This document shows positions 42,731 through 51,089 of a stretch of 64,000 nucleotides of DNA, piece by piece (position 1 is the first letter of the stretch; every line of letters starts with the position of its first letter). The position numbers and the translations under genes were made by a program. This DNA is from Kushneria aurantia DSM 21353. GTDB lineage: Bacteria > Pseudomonadota > Gammaproteobacteria > Pseudomonadales > Halomonadaceae. Under the pieces are notes generated by a model, which saw only the letters and a list, made by a program, of their open reading frames with translations, did no database searches and was not told where the DNA came from. The stretch is taken from assembly GCF_000382245.1 (NCBI RefSeq), contig NZ_KB907878.1, positions 1-64,000 of the forward strand, written 5' to 3'.

Positions 42731-45085
42731 TCAATGCAGGCCGGCCGCCTCATGACGCCGGCTGTCCTGTGGGGCTTCGCGCTTGACAGTGGCACGCGAA
42801 AGTGCCGGCACATCCAGAATCAGCGCCACGCTCCCGTCGCCCATAATGGTCGCCGCCGAGATACCGGGGACACGCTTATAGTTGGTCTCGAGGCTCTTGA
42901 CCACCACCTGATGCTGGCCGATAAGCTGATCGACCAGTAGCGCAAACTGGCGTCCCTCGCTCTGCACCACCATGACGATGCCCTGTTTAACCTCCTGCTT
43001 GGCATTCGGAATGTCGAATACTCTCCAGAGCTCAACCAGCGGAAGATAGTCGCCGCGGAAATAGAGTACCCGCTCGCTACCGGTAACCGAGCTGAGGTTA
43101 TCGTCGGTAACCTGCATCGACTCCTGAATAGCGCCCAGCGGCAGAATGTAGACTTCTTCACCAACGCGCACCGACATGCCGTCGAGAATCGCCAGCGTCA
43201 GTGGTAAAACAATGCGTATGGTCGTCCCCTGCCCCTGCGCAGACTGGATATCGACATGCCCACCCATCTGGGAAATGTTGCGCTTGACTACGTCCATACC
43301 GACACCGCGACCGGAAAGATCGGTCACCTCCTCGGAGGTCGAAAAGCCCGGCGCAAAGATCAGCTGCCAGACTTCATCGTCGCTCATTGCATCCGATACC
43401 GCCAGCCCGCTGGAATAGGCCTTCTTGAGAATCCTGTCGCGACTCAGGCCGCCCCCGTCGTCGCTTATCTCGATCAGAATATTGCCACCCTGGTGACTTG
43501 CAGAAAGCTTGAGCGTGCCGGTTTCGGACTTTCCCGCGGCACGTCTTTTTTCGGGTGTTTCAATACCGTGATCGAGGCTGTTGCGCACCAGATGGGTCAT
43601 GGGGTCGACGATGCGCTCGATCAGCCCCTTGTCAAGCTCGGTCGCCTTGCCCTCGGTCACCAGCTCGACTTTTTTACCCAATTTACCGGCAAGGTCACGC
43701 ACAAGCCGCGGGAAGCGGTTGAACACCACATCCATCGGCACCATGCGAATCGACATGACGGATTCCTGCAGATCACGGGCATTGCGCTGCAATTGCGCCA
43801 TGCCACTGAGCAGGCTGCCATGCGTCACGGGGTCGAATTCGGCACTGCTTTGCTCCAGCATCGACTGAGTAATGACCAGCTCACCAACGAGATTGATGAT
43901 CTGGTCGATCTTTTCGATCGAAACGCGTAGCGAGGCCGCTTCACCAGAGGCATTCGACTTGTCCGCTCTGGACGCCGAGGCGTCGCCGGTCGTTCGTGTG
44001 GCGCTGGAATGCTCGGCAGGCGTCGCGGCCCCCTGAGCCGCATCTCTGTTTGAAGCCAAGGTACTGTTGGCGTCGTGCTTTTGCGCTGTTTGCCCGTCAA
44101 CAGCCGAAGTTTCGCTTCCTTCAGCCACAGGTTCCGGCGCAGTCGACGGCGTTACGGGAGGAGATACGCCGTGCTCGATGCGAATCTGGTCGTCATCCAC
44201 AATAAAACAGAGCACCGCACGCAGATCATCATCGCCGGTTTCGGTTTCAATACTGACTTGAAGCTCGTCTTTGGCGTGCTGCTGATGACTCAGAGATCCG
44301 AACAGAGCCAGCTCTTCGCCCAGTTTTGCAGCAGTATCGGCATCCACTCCGGAAACGACAATAGTACGCGGTACCGAACCTACCGCCTCCCTGTTTGCGC
44401 TGCCGAAGTGGATCTGGTCGCTGTCGACCACGAAACAGAGCACCGCATGAATGTCTTCTTCACCGGTTTCCGTGACCAGATGAACACTCAGCGTGCTATC
44501 TTCATGCTGCTGATCGGAAAGGGTCCCGAACAGGGACAGCTCTTCGAGCAGACTGGCTGCAGTGTCACTGTCGACACCGGTCACCGTGATCGCCAACCCC
44601 TCCGGTGCGCTTCCAGCGGCTGCCCCGGCGCTGCCGGCGTTATCCTGGCTGCCGGGCACCTGTCCCTCGGCTGTCGCACGAGCAGCCTCGCCGGAGTGCT
44701 CTTCGGCAAGTGCTCGCAAAACGGCACAGATACGCTCGTAAGCCTGTTGGTCGGGCTCCGTTTTCTGTCGGTAGGCGTTGAGCTGATCGCTGAGCATATC
44801 CTTGGTTTCCAAAAAGATATCGATGGTCGCGGCATCGAGGTTACGCTCGTGGTGGCGCGCCTGATCGAGGAGGTTTTCGAACAGGTGGGTGGTCTCCTGC
44901 AGTATGGTCAGACCAAAAGTGCCAGCGCCGCCCTTGATGGAGTGTGCCGCACGGAAAATGGCGTGAAGCTGCTCTTCATCGGGATGATCGGGATCGATCT
45001 GCAGTAGATGCTGCTCCATGTCGTTGAGCAGTTCATCCGCCTCGTCAAAAAAGGTTTGATAAAATTCATCCAGATTGATACTCAC
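42731..45085 (-). CDS. cheA: Chemotaxis histidine kinase CheA with duplicated P2 domain
   Basis: A 784-residue kinase (E. coli CheA has 654), started by GTG with AGGGGAAAAGG upstream. P1 has the phosphorylated H48 in AHSIKGGAGTFG. Two similar blocks follow, residues ~164-228 and ~240-304, each ending in an A-V-L-C-F-x-V-D-x-D-Q-I motif that matches the CheY-binding P2 domain of enteric CheA. After an Ala/Ser-rich linker come P3 (dimerisation, ~395), the P4 ATPase (H-x-x-R-N-S-L-D-H-G-I-E-T-P, D-D-G-G-G-L, G-R-G-V-G-M-D-V-V) and the CheW-like P5. The extra length is due to the duplicated P2 and long linker. Confidence 0.95.
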   Translation of the reverse strand: MSINLDEFYQTFFDEADELLNDMEQHLLQIDPDHPDEEQLHAIFRAAHSIKGGAGTFGLTILQETTHLFENLLDQARHHERNLDAATIDIFLETKDMLSDQLNAYRQKTEPDQQAYERICAVLRALAEEHSGEAARATAEGQVPGSQDNAGSAGAAAGSAPEGLAITVTGVDSDTAASLLEELSLFGTLSDQQHEDSTLSVHLVTETGEEDIHAVLCFVVDSDQIHFGSANREAVGSVPRTIVVSGVDADTAAKLGEELALFGSLSHQQHAKDELQVSIETETGDDDLRAVLCFIVDDDQIRIEHGVSPPVTPSTAPEPVAEGSETSAVDGQTAQKHDANSTLASNRDAAQGAATPAEHSSATRTTGDASASRADKSNASGEAASLRVSIEKIDQIINLVGELVITQSMLEQSSAEFDPVTHGSLLSGMAQLQRNARDLQESVMSIRMVPMDVVFNRFPRLVRDLAGKLGKKVELVTEGKATELDKGLIERIVDPMTHLVRNSLDHGIETPEKRRAAGKSETGTLKLSASHQGGNILIEISDDGGGLSRDRILKKAYSSGLAVSDAMSDDEVWQLIFAPGFSTSEEVTDLSGRGVGMDVVKRNISQMGGHVDIQSAQGQGTTIRIVLPLTLAILDGMSVRVGEEVYILPLGAIQESMQVTDDNLSSVTGSERVLYFRGDYLPLVELWRVFDIPNAKQEVKQGIVMVVQSEGRQFALLVDQLIGQHQVVVKSLETNYKRVPGISAATIMGDGSVALILDVPALSRATVKREAPQDSRRHEAAGLH

Positions 45086-45181
45086 GCCTTTTCCCCTACC
45101 CTGATGAAGATAATGTTTTGCCCATCACGATGTCACCGGGCAACCGGTCGGCGTTCAAGGGCACTTTTCTTCAAGCTTGCC

Positions 45182-46126
45182 TCAAGATTGCGTGCTACCT
45201 TCTTCACCGCTTGACTGAGCCGTATTGGTGCCTCTGATCATGGTTTCGAGAGGCTGACTCGGCTGCTGACTGTCGATAAAGATTGGCTCGCCCGAACGAC
45301 TGTTTTCCTCTTCAAGCCTCTGTTGAGCCTGCTGATTGAGGACCAGGATGCTGATGCGACGATTCAACGGCGAGCCGGGCTCATCGGCCAGTGGCATGGC
45401 ATCCGCCATACCGATGACCCGCATCAATCTGGACGGATCGAGCCCACCACGTACCAGATCACGTCGAGCGGCGTTGGCACGGTCGGTCGACAGCTCCCAG
45501 TTGCTGTAATTCGAAGCTCCGGTGGCATACTGCAGATCGTCGGTATGACCGGATAGCGTGATGCCGTTGGGCAATTCGTTGAGCAGCGGTGCGAAAGCAG
45601 TCAGTATGCGATGCATATGCGGCTCCAGCCGGGCACTACCCAGTTCGAACATCGGCCGACGCTGACTGTCCACCAGCTGAATGCGTAGCCCCTCCGGCGT
45701 CAGTTCCAGCCGAATCTGCGAACGCAATACCCGCAGTGCCGGGTCTTCCTGAATCAGTACTTCAAGACGCTGCTTGAGTCGACTCAGCGCTTCGCCATTG
45801 GCTGGCATCACGCGAGCGGGGTTCAGATCGGTGCGCCGCAGTGAGCCGTCGCTCTGCATGGGATCATCACCGCCCCCGGGAATCACGTTCGGGCTGTTGG
45901 CCACCTTTTCACCGCTACTGAAGGCAGCGCTCAAAGGCATGTTGAAGTATTCGCTGACGGTCTTGAGCTCATCCTCGGAAGCGCTGGAGATCAGCCACAT
46001 CACCAGAAAAAAGGCCATCATGGCGGTCATGAAATCAGCGTAGGCAATCTTCCAGGTGCCATGGGATCCCGTATGACCCACAACCTTTTTACGGCGGACG
46101 ACGACAGGGCGACGATTCTGACTCAT
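45182..46126 (-). CDS. motB: Flagellar stator protein MotB
   Basis: A 314-residue protein with one TM helix holding the proton-binding D31 (Y-A-D-F-M-T-A-M-M-A-F-F-L-V-M-W-L). The periplasmic OmpA-like domain anchors it to peptidoglycan (I-T-L-S-G-H-T-D-D and N-R-R-I-S-I-L-V). Asp in this position plus the general sequence suggest a proton-driven stator, though a Na+ type cannot be excluded without alignment. Starts 2 bases after motA. Confidence 0.95.
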   Translation of the reverse strand: MSQNRRPVVVRRKKVVGHTGSHGTWKIAYADFMTAMMAFFLVMWLISSASEDELKTVSEYFNMPLSAAFSSGEKVANSPNVIPGGGDDPMQSDGSLRRTDLNPARVMPANGEALSRLKQRLEVLIQEDPALRVLRSQIRLELTPEGLRIQLVDSQRRPMFELGSARLEPHMHRILTAFAPLLNELPNGITLSGHTDDLQYATGASNYSNWELSTDRANAARRDLVRGGLDPSRLMRVIGMADAMPLADEPGSPLNRRISILVLNQQAQQRLEEENSRSGEPIFIDSQQPSQPLETMIRGTNTAQSSGEEGSTQS

Positions 46127-46128
46127 TT

Positions 46129-47004
46129 TCAGCCTCCGCTGGCGGGCTGGGAGCGCACGCTACGCATGTGCTCTTCCAGCTCGCTGAAAGTGGGACGCTC
46201 GGTGGAATAGAGTGTCTTGCGGCCGAATTCGACCGCGATCGGTGGCGCATAACCATTAAGATTGGCAAGCAGTGTGACCTTGATGCACTGCAGCATCTTG
46301 TCGGTTTCGCTGATCTGGTGGCGCATGAAAGTCGCCAGTGGAGAAACGAAGCCGTAGGCCAACAGGATACCCAGAAAGGTGCCCACCAGCGCGTGAGCGA
46401 TCAAGGGGCCAAGCAGGGAGGCCTCCAGCCCAGGTGCACCCAGTGCGTTAATGACGCCCATGACGGCTGCCACGATACCGAAAGCCGGAAGGCCATCGGC
46501 GACGTTACTCAATGCATGAGCGGGTATATCGGCTTCATGCTGAAAGGTCTCGATTTCGTGGTCCATCAGCGACTCGACCTCGAAGGCATCCATGTTGCCG
46601 CTGATCATCAGGCGCAGATAGTCGGTCAGGAATTCCATCAGCACCGGGTCCGCCAAAAGCTTCGGATAGCGTGCGAAGAGCGCACTCTGTTGCGGGTCCT
46701 CGACATCCTTTTCAAGCGACATCATGCCCTCCTGACGCCCCTTGGAGAGCAACAGATAAAGAAGCCCCATCAACTCCATGAAGAGCTCCTTGTTGTATTT
46801 ACCGCTCTTTCTCAGTCTGGGCAGCGCCTTGAGGGTTGCCTTGACCGCCTTGCCGTTGTTGCTGGCCAGAAAGGCACCGGCCGCCGCACCGCAGATGATG
46901 ATCACCTCGGCCGGCTGCATCAGCACGCCCAGACTGCCACCAGCCAACATAAAGCCGCCCAGCACAGAAGCAATTACGGCGATGAAACCAAAAAATATAA
47001 GCAC
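46129..47004 (-). CDS. motA: Flagellar stator protein MotA
   Basis: A 291-residue four-TM protein. The GTG at 47004 was chosen: GAGGAA lies 5 bases upstream and VLIFFGFIAVIASVLGG matches the E. coli N-terminus (295 residues); a longer in-frame extension to 47118 has no support. Motifs are A-S-N-N-G-K-A-V-K-A-T-L-K-A-L-P, D-G-L-P-A-F-G-I-V-A-A-V-M-G-V and L-N-G-Y-A-P-P-I-A-V-E-F-G-R-K. First gene of motAB-cheAW. Confidence 0.94.
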   Translation of the reverse strand: MLIFFGFIAVIASVLGGFMLAGGSLGVLMQPAEVIIICGAAAGAFLASNNGKAVKATLKALPRLRKSGKYNKELFMELMGLLYLLLSKGRQEGMMSLEKDVEDPQQSALFARYPKLLADPVLMEFLTDYLRLMISGNMDAFEVESLMDHEIETFQHEADIPAHALSNVADGLPAFGIVAAVMGVINALGAPGLEASLLGPLIAHALVGTFLGILLAYGFVSPLATFMRHQISETDKMLQCIKVTLLANLNGYAPPIAVEFGRKTLYSTERPTFSELEEHMRSVRSQPASGG

Positions 47005-47036
47005 TGCATTTCCTCGGCGTTCGTGACCTGCCTGTA

Positions 47037-47063
47037 ACATCGGCAGAAAACGCCTGGACTTGA
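47037..47063 (-). promoter_or_regulatory. Probable sigma-28 promoter of motA
   Basis: Read on the minus strand: TCAAGTCC with TCAA at 47063-47060, 15 bases, then GCCGATGT (47044-47037), 6 of 8 to the consensus. It ends 32 bases before the motA GTG, an apt leader length. Confidence 0.55.
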
Positions 47064-47250
47064 GTATGAAGCCTGTTTCACATGGCGATTTCATATGGCA
47101 GCGCGAAATACCTGCCAACCAAGCGGATCGGTAACGATTATGGAACAGGACAGGAGCGCTTCAGCGCTGGACGTACCGGCAAAAAAGCTCTCAATTCACG
47201 CTTTTAATATTCTGAAAGCAAGCGCACCGGCGGCCTTTGGGGGAGGAGAT

Positions 47251-47284
47251 AGAAAGCCCCTTGACACTGAGTGCCAGGGGCTTG
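47251..47284 (-). terminator. Probable terminator after flhC
   Basis: AAGCCCCT pairs with AGGGGCTT across a 14-base loop that can itself fold (GACACT/GTGCC region). On the minus strand it is followed by TTTCT. It lies 47 bases after the flhC stop; the rest of the motA-flhC gap shows only the motA promoter. Confidence 0.6.
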
Positions 47285-47330
47285 AAAAAGTTACGATTCG
47301 TGTCACCGCATTAGAAGCGGGAGTGATAGC

Positions 47331-47897
47331 TCAGCCGGTGACCTGTTCGCGCTCGCTTTTAAGGCGCGCCCGCTCGGCTGCGCGTCTTGTTTTGCCGGCT
47401 CGCGAGGGAGGTTGGCAGATACCGCAGACAAAGTCGTGATCGAGACTTTGCGCATGGTTGACAAAACGACCGCTGCAGCTGTTGCAGGTCGAAAGCTGCA
47501 TCATGTCGCTTTCGAAAAAGCGCACCAGCGTCCAGGCCCGCGTCAGGCCGAGCACCGCCTCGCCATCTTCCAGCATCGAGATCTGCTCGAAGTAGAGGCG
47601 GTACGCCTTGATGATCGCCTCCATGCGGTCACACTTTTCGCGCTGGCGCAAGGAGAGATAAACATTATAAAAAAGTGATGAGTGTATGTTGGGCAACCAG
47701 GTAATAAACCAGTCGGTCGAGAAAGGCAGCATGCCCTTCGGGGGCGAAACGCCACGCACTTCCTTGTAGAGACGGATCAGACGTCCGCGAGACAGATCGG
47801 TTTCAGTTTCCAGCACCTGAAGCCGCGCACCCAGCTCAATCAGCTCGATGGCCAGTTGAATGTCACGCACTTCGTTGATGACGCTCTTATCGGCCAT
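47331..47897 (-). CDS. flhC: Flagellar master regulator subunit FlhC
   Basis: A 188-residue FlhC. Four Cys that bind zinc are at 138, 141, 158 and 161 (CNSCSGRF and CGIC), one position off the E. coli numbering. Other family blocks are E-L-G-A-R-L-Q-V-L-E-x-E-T-x-L-S and S-P-P-K-G-M-L-P-F-S-T-D-W-F. With FlhD it forms the FlhD4C2 activator of early flagellar operons. GGGGAG precedes the ATG; overlaps flhD by 11 bases. Confidence 0.97.
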   Translation of the reverse strand: MADKSVINEVRDIQLAIELIELGARLQVLETETDLSRGRLIRLYKEVRGVSPPKGMLPFSTDWFITWLPNIHSSLFYNVYLSLRQREKCDRMEAIIKAYRLYFEQISMLEDGEAVLGLTRAWTLVRFFESDMMQLSTCNSCSGRFVNHAQSLDHDFVCGICQPPSRAGKTRRAAERARLKSEREQVTG

Positions 47898-48240
47898 ACT
47901 GCTGCTCCCCGCCTACCGTCTCTTCTTCGTGCTCAAAACTGCCACCTGCCAGTAGAATGGCGGCATGGGTACGCTTGAGGTCATCCTCGCGCTGATCGCT
48001 GGTCAGCGAGGCAAGCTGGGTAGCGTCTGTCAACGAAAAATGACACAGCAGCTGATTGGAGTTGGCGAGTTTGGCCAGCTGTGAGATCGGTAGCGATACC
48101 AGCGTATCGGCCATCTGCTCGCTGATCTTGAGCCTGAACATGGCGGAAGTACGATCCTCGTTGAGGAGCCGCTGCACCAGCAACAGATAGGAAAGATTGA
48201 CGTTACGTATATCGTCCAGAAGATGACTTGTTGTGCTCAT
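47887..48240 (-). CDS. flhD: Flagellar master regulator subunit FlhD
   Basis: A 117-residue FlhD. The ATG at 48240 begins S-T-T-S-H-L-L-D-D-I-R-N-V-N-L-S-Y-L-L-L-V-Q-R-L-L; the F-R-L-K-I-S and LANSNQLLCHF stretches are typical of the family. An upstream in-frame ATG would add 16 residues without family match. The ribosome-binding site is weak. Confidence 0.96.
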   Translation of the reverse strand: MSTTSHLLDDIRNVNLSYLLLVQRLLNEDRTSAMFRLKISEQMADTLVSLPISQLAKLANSNQLLCHFSLTDATQLASLTSDQREDDLKRTHAAILLAGGSFEHEEETVGGEQQYGR

Positions 48241-48610
48241 ATGACCCGATACCCTCGTCTTCGAAAAAAATTCGCCCGGAGCCAGCAACTGCGTTGTTGG
48301 TGCCTTTTTCCTGCGTTTTTAATGGCCCTGGACGGCTGATGACACCTTCTGCCGCCTGACGGCCTTTTTTGAATCTTATGTAACCTGACGTTACTTTTTG
48401 CAATCCTGGCACACCCTCTTTTACCAATACAACCATCCATTCAGCATCAGAAACCCCATACTCATTGTTTATAGCGCACTAGTCGCTTAACCCATTGATA
48501 CAGAAGGCTAATAAAAAAGTATGAAAAAAGTATGAATTTTACAGGATGCCCGCGGATTTCTGGATGCTGGCTTGCAAAAGGCATCAGAAAGTCAAGGACA
48601 GGAAGGAGGC
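48241..48610. other. Intergenic region upstream of flhDC
   Basis: About 370 bases with no gene. It must hold the flhDC promoter (minus strand). It is AT-rich between 48360 and 48540 and contains a near-perfect direct repeat, AAAAAGTATG twice in succession around 48514-48534. No sigma-28-type site or clear operator was seen. Confidence 0.5.
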
Positions 48611-48892
48611 TCAGCTCTGCGGTTGACGTTCCAGCTCGTAGACCCAGCAGAGAAGCTCGGCGATGGCCACGTAGAGCTCTTCGGGGATACAGTCGTCGAG
48701 GTTGACATTCATCAGCAGATTGACCAGCTCGGCGGACTGATGGACATAAACGCCACTGCTGTTGGCCCGCTCGATGATGGCATCGGCGATATTGCCGTAA
48801 CCCTTGGCGACGACCGTGGGCGCACGGGTTTCATCGTAGGAAAGCGCAACGGCGCGCTGGCGGGGCTTTCTGTCGGCAGGCGTATCAGGCAT
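48611..48892 (-). CDS. FlhB C-terminal-domain-like protein
   Basis: A 93-residue soluble protein matching only the part of FlhB that follows the NPTH autocleavage site: A-V-A-L-S-Y, A-P-T-V-V-A-K-G-Y-G-N-I-A-D-A-I, and E-L-Y-V-A-I-A-E-L-L-C-W-V-Y. The NPTH motif and all TM helices are absent. Such proteins (YlqH/FhlB type) can partly replace FlhB-CC in export in other bacteria. Overlaps the FliK-like gene by 8 bases; that pairing mirrors the FliK-FlhB interaction. The ATG at 48892 is taken; a GTG at 48904 is possible. Confidence 0.85.
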   Translation of the reverse strand: MPDTPADRKPRQRAVALSYDETRAPTVVAKGYGNIADAIIERANSSGVYVHQSAELVNLLMNVNLDDCIPEELYVAIAELLCWVYELERQPQS

Positions 48893-50288
48893 CTGACGTC
48901 TCACTGCCGGAGCGTGGCGAGAAGTTCATCGAGGCTATGGGCAGGCCGGCAGCTTCCAGACGTGTCGCCAGACCGCCGCCCTGACGCCTGACCAGCGCCA
49001 GCGACGACTCATCGACCTCGCCGCTGACGTGAAGTGTCCCGCCCTGCAGGCTGATCTCGATATCCATGGCACCCAATTGCGGCATATCGAGATGTAGACG
49101 AGAACGCCAGATGCGCAGAGCGTCATCATCGACCTCACCGCCGGCACTCTCCTCCTCCAGCTCCCAGCGCATGGGCATATCAGGCATGAAAAAGCCCTCC
49201 CAGCGAAAAAGCGGCTGCGTCAGCATCTCCAGCTGATGGCGCAACAGTCCCTGCAGGGAGTCGTGCACTGGTTCGGCAGCGCTACGCTGCTGTGTGGCAG
49301 CGTTATGGGTATCGGCGCTCTCGCGTAACTGCATCAGAGCCTCGCCGCGAGCAGCAACCTGTGCCAGTTGAGCGGCACGCTCGGCAGTTGAACCATGGTT
49401 GGCGATAAGCGGCGAAAGCTGCGCCGTCACCGGCGACTGAGGAATAGCTGCCGTTTGGCCGCCGGGAAGCTGCGTCGATGGCAGAACAGTGCCCGATTGT
49501 GCCATCTGCCCCATAAGAAGATGAGATGAGGACATCGGAATACCGGGCTGCGCCATCTGGCCGAAAGCGGTGGCAGCCGATGGCAGGGGTGATGCAAACC
49601 CCGTCGCGGGCAGCGCAGCGGTTGCCGCCGGCCGACCTGCCGCCGACTGAGCTGTCCCGGACTGACCTGCCGCCGACTGAGCTGCCCCGGACTGACCTGC
49701 TGTCGACTGGCCTGACGCCGGCATGGCGACCAGCCGCGCCAGCTTGCCCTGGGGTTCGCGCAGCAGCTCTCCGACATCGTAATTGCCCTTGAGCCACTGG
49801 GAGAGGTGAGACTCATAGAAAAGACCGCTGTGGCGCACCTGTCCGGAAAGCGCCGTGGAGAGTCGCGAGGCCGTAGGCTCGGAACGCGTTAGCGCCTGGC
49901 TGGACTTGACCGCCTGGGTGTCGACGGGGAATTTTTCCAGGATACGGGCAATGGTGCGCGCCTCGGCGCTAAGGTGGGTTCTGGATGAGCTGTTCTGCGT
50001 CTGTCCGGCGTTTTCCGCAGCGCCGCTCGATACGTGCCCCTGGGTACCGCGCAGCTGTGGGTTGCGCGCCACCTCTCCCTGGTTGGTACGAGGGCTGTTG
50101 CTGGAGATGCCGGCACGCTGATCAATACGATCATCCGGCGTATCCGAGGTCGGATCGCGCAGAGAGGTAATACGCGAAACGCCGCCAAGCGGCTGTTCGG
50201 CCTGCCTGGCGGCAACGCGCTCGACGTCACCCCGGCGCCCCAGCACATTGCTTATCAGGGTATCGACAAGCGGCGTGATAATACTCAA
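48885..50288 (-). CDS. FliK-like flagellar hook-length control domain protein
   Basis: A 467-residue protein. The first ~350 residues are low-complexity (Ser, Ala, Gln, Gly) with a 10-residue tandem repeat. The last ~110 residues form a FliK-type C-terminal domain: W-R-S-R-L-H-L-D-M-P-Q-L-G-A-M-D-I-E-I-S-L-Q-G-G-T-L-H-V-S. It overlaps fliT by 4 bases and the FlhB-like gene by 8, so these are translationally coupled. It differs from the main FliK (15190-16836). A role in export control is inferred. Confidence 0.8.
   Translation of the reverse strand: MSIITPLVDTLISNVLGRRGDVERVAARQAEQPLGGVSRITSLRDPTSDTPDDRIDQRAGISSNSPRTNQGEVARNPQLRGTQGHVSSGAAENAGQTQNSSSRTHLSAEARTIARILEKFPVDTQAVKSSQALTRSEPTASRLSTALSGQVRHSGLFYESHLSQWLKGNYDVGELLREPQGKLARLVAMPASGQSTAGQSGAAQSAAGQSGTAQSAAGRPAATAALPATGFASPLPSAATAFGQMAQPGIPMSSSHLLMGQMAQSGTVLPSTQLPGGQTAAIPQSPVTAQLSPLIANHGSTAERAAQLAQVAARGEALMQLRESADTHNAATQQRSAAEPVHDSLQGLLRHQLEMLTQPLFRWEGFFMPDMPMRWELEEESAGGEVDDDALRIWRSRLHLDMPQLGAMDIEISLQGGTLHVSGEVDESSLALVRRQGGGLATRLEAAGLPIASMNFSPRSGSETSDA
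49634..49710 (-). repeat. 30-bp tandem repeat in the FliK-like gene
   Basis: Two 30-base units (49634-49663, 49664-49693), one base different, plus a partial third. They encode a 10-residue period rich in Gln, Ser, Ala and Gly within the linker. Confidence 0.85.
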
Positions 50289-50644
50289 GACTGCCGATTC
50301 CCCGGCGACTCTGAGCCAACACCGTAAGCGCCAACAATGCGCTGACGGTTGCGCCCCTCTTCGATCAGTTCACTGAGCTCACCAAGACGCCCCTGTAGCA
50401 GCTCACCAAGTCGCCTGTCGTTGTCCACGAGCTTCTCGAGCAGCTCCTTTTTGTAATCCTGACGATCACTGTCGAGCGCCGCCCGGCTGTCGAGCGTACG
50501 CAGGTTTTCAATCTCGCGAAGGTATCGATTTTCGTGAGCGATCAGCGTCTCCCACTGCTGGGCAGCCGCCTGCTCGAGCATCTGCTCGCTGAGCGCCAGG
50601 GTACGTTCGTACCGCTGGATGATGCCGCTGTGCGTCTCTTCCAT
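50285..50644 (-). CDS. fliT: Flagellar chaperone FliT
   Basis: A 119-residue helical protein directly after fliS, in the usual fliDST order. FliT is the chaperone of FliD and, in enterics, also binds FlhC to tune FlhDC; both partners are encoded here. The start at 50644 (MEETHSGIIQRYERTLALSEQML) gives the normal length; a longer frame would invade fliS. Sequence conservation is low, so the call leans on context. Confidence 0.85.
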   Translation of the reverse strand: MEETHSGIIQRYERTLALSEQMLEQAAAQQWETLIAHENRYLREIENLRTLDSRAALDSDRQDYKKELLEKLVDNDRRLGELLQGRLGELSELIEEGRNRQRIVGAYGVGSESPGNRQS

Positions 50645-50645
50645 A

Positions 50646-51071
50646 TCAGGCCTGCGCTGCCGAAAAGGGAGACTGCTGCGCCGCTGCCTGCGGGCCGATC
50701 TCCTTCCAGGCACCGGCGATATCGGCCATGATGTGCTCTATCCGGTCAAGCAGTTCGACATCCCTGGTACGATTGACCTTCACCAGCGAGCGGCTGACGA
50801 AGTCGTAGAGCGAATAGAGGTTCTCGGCGATCTCACCGCCCTTTTCAAGATCAAGAGCGTTCTTGAGACCGTTGTCGACGATATTGATGGCCTTGGAGAG
50901 AGCGTTGCCACGAGTCGCAATGTCACCATTATCCAGCGCCCAGCGCGCCTTCTTGATGGCCGCCAGCGCACCGTCGAACAGCATGACGATCAACTGGTGG
51001 GGCGAAGCACTCATGACACCGGTTTCAACGCCGACCGACGCATAGGTGCTGGCTCCCTTGGGTGAATACAT
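50646..51071 (-). CDS. fliS: Flagellin chaperone FliS
   Basis: A 141-residue helical protein. The family pattern is clear: Y-A-S-V-G-V-E-T-G-V-M-S-A-S-P-H-Q-L-I-V-M-L-F-D-G-A-L, and L-Y-S-L-Y-D-F-V-S-R-S-L-V-K-V-N. It binds the flagellin C-terminus to stop early polymerisation. GGAGG precedes the ATG. Confidence 0.96.
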   Translation of the reverse strand: MYSPKGASTYASVGVETGVMSASPHQLIVMLFDGALAAIKKARWALDNGDIATRGNALSKAINIVDNGLKNALDLEKGGEIAENLYSLYDFVSRSLVKVNRTRDVELLDRIEHIMADIAGAWKEIGPQAAAQQSPFSAAQA

Positions 51072-51089
51072 GGCGAGTACCTCCGGTGA

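Noticed and set aside
47881-47894. Exact GCCGATAA at the start of flhC (minus strand)
   Set aside because: It is part of the flhC coding sequence (Ala-Asp-Lys) and has no TAAA 15 bases before it.
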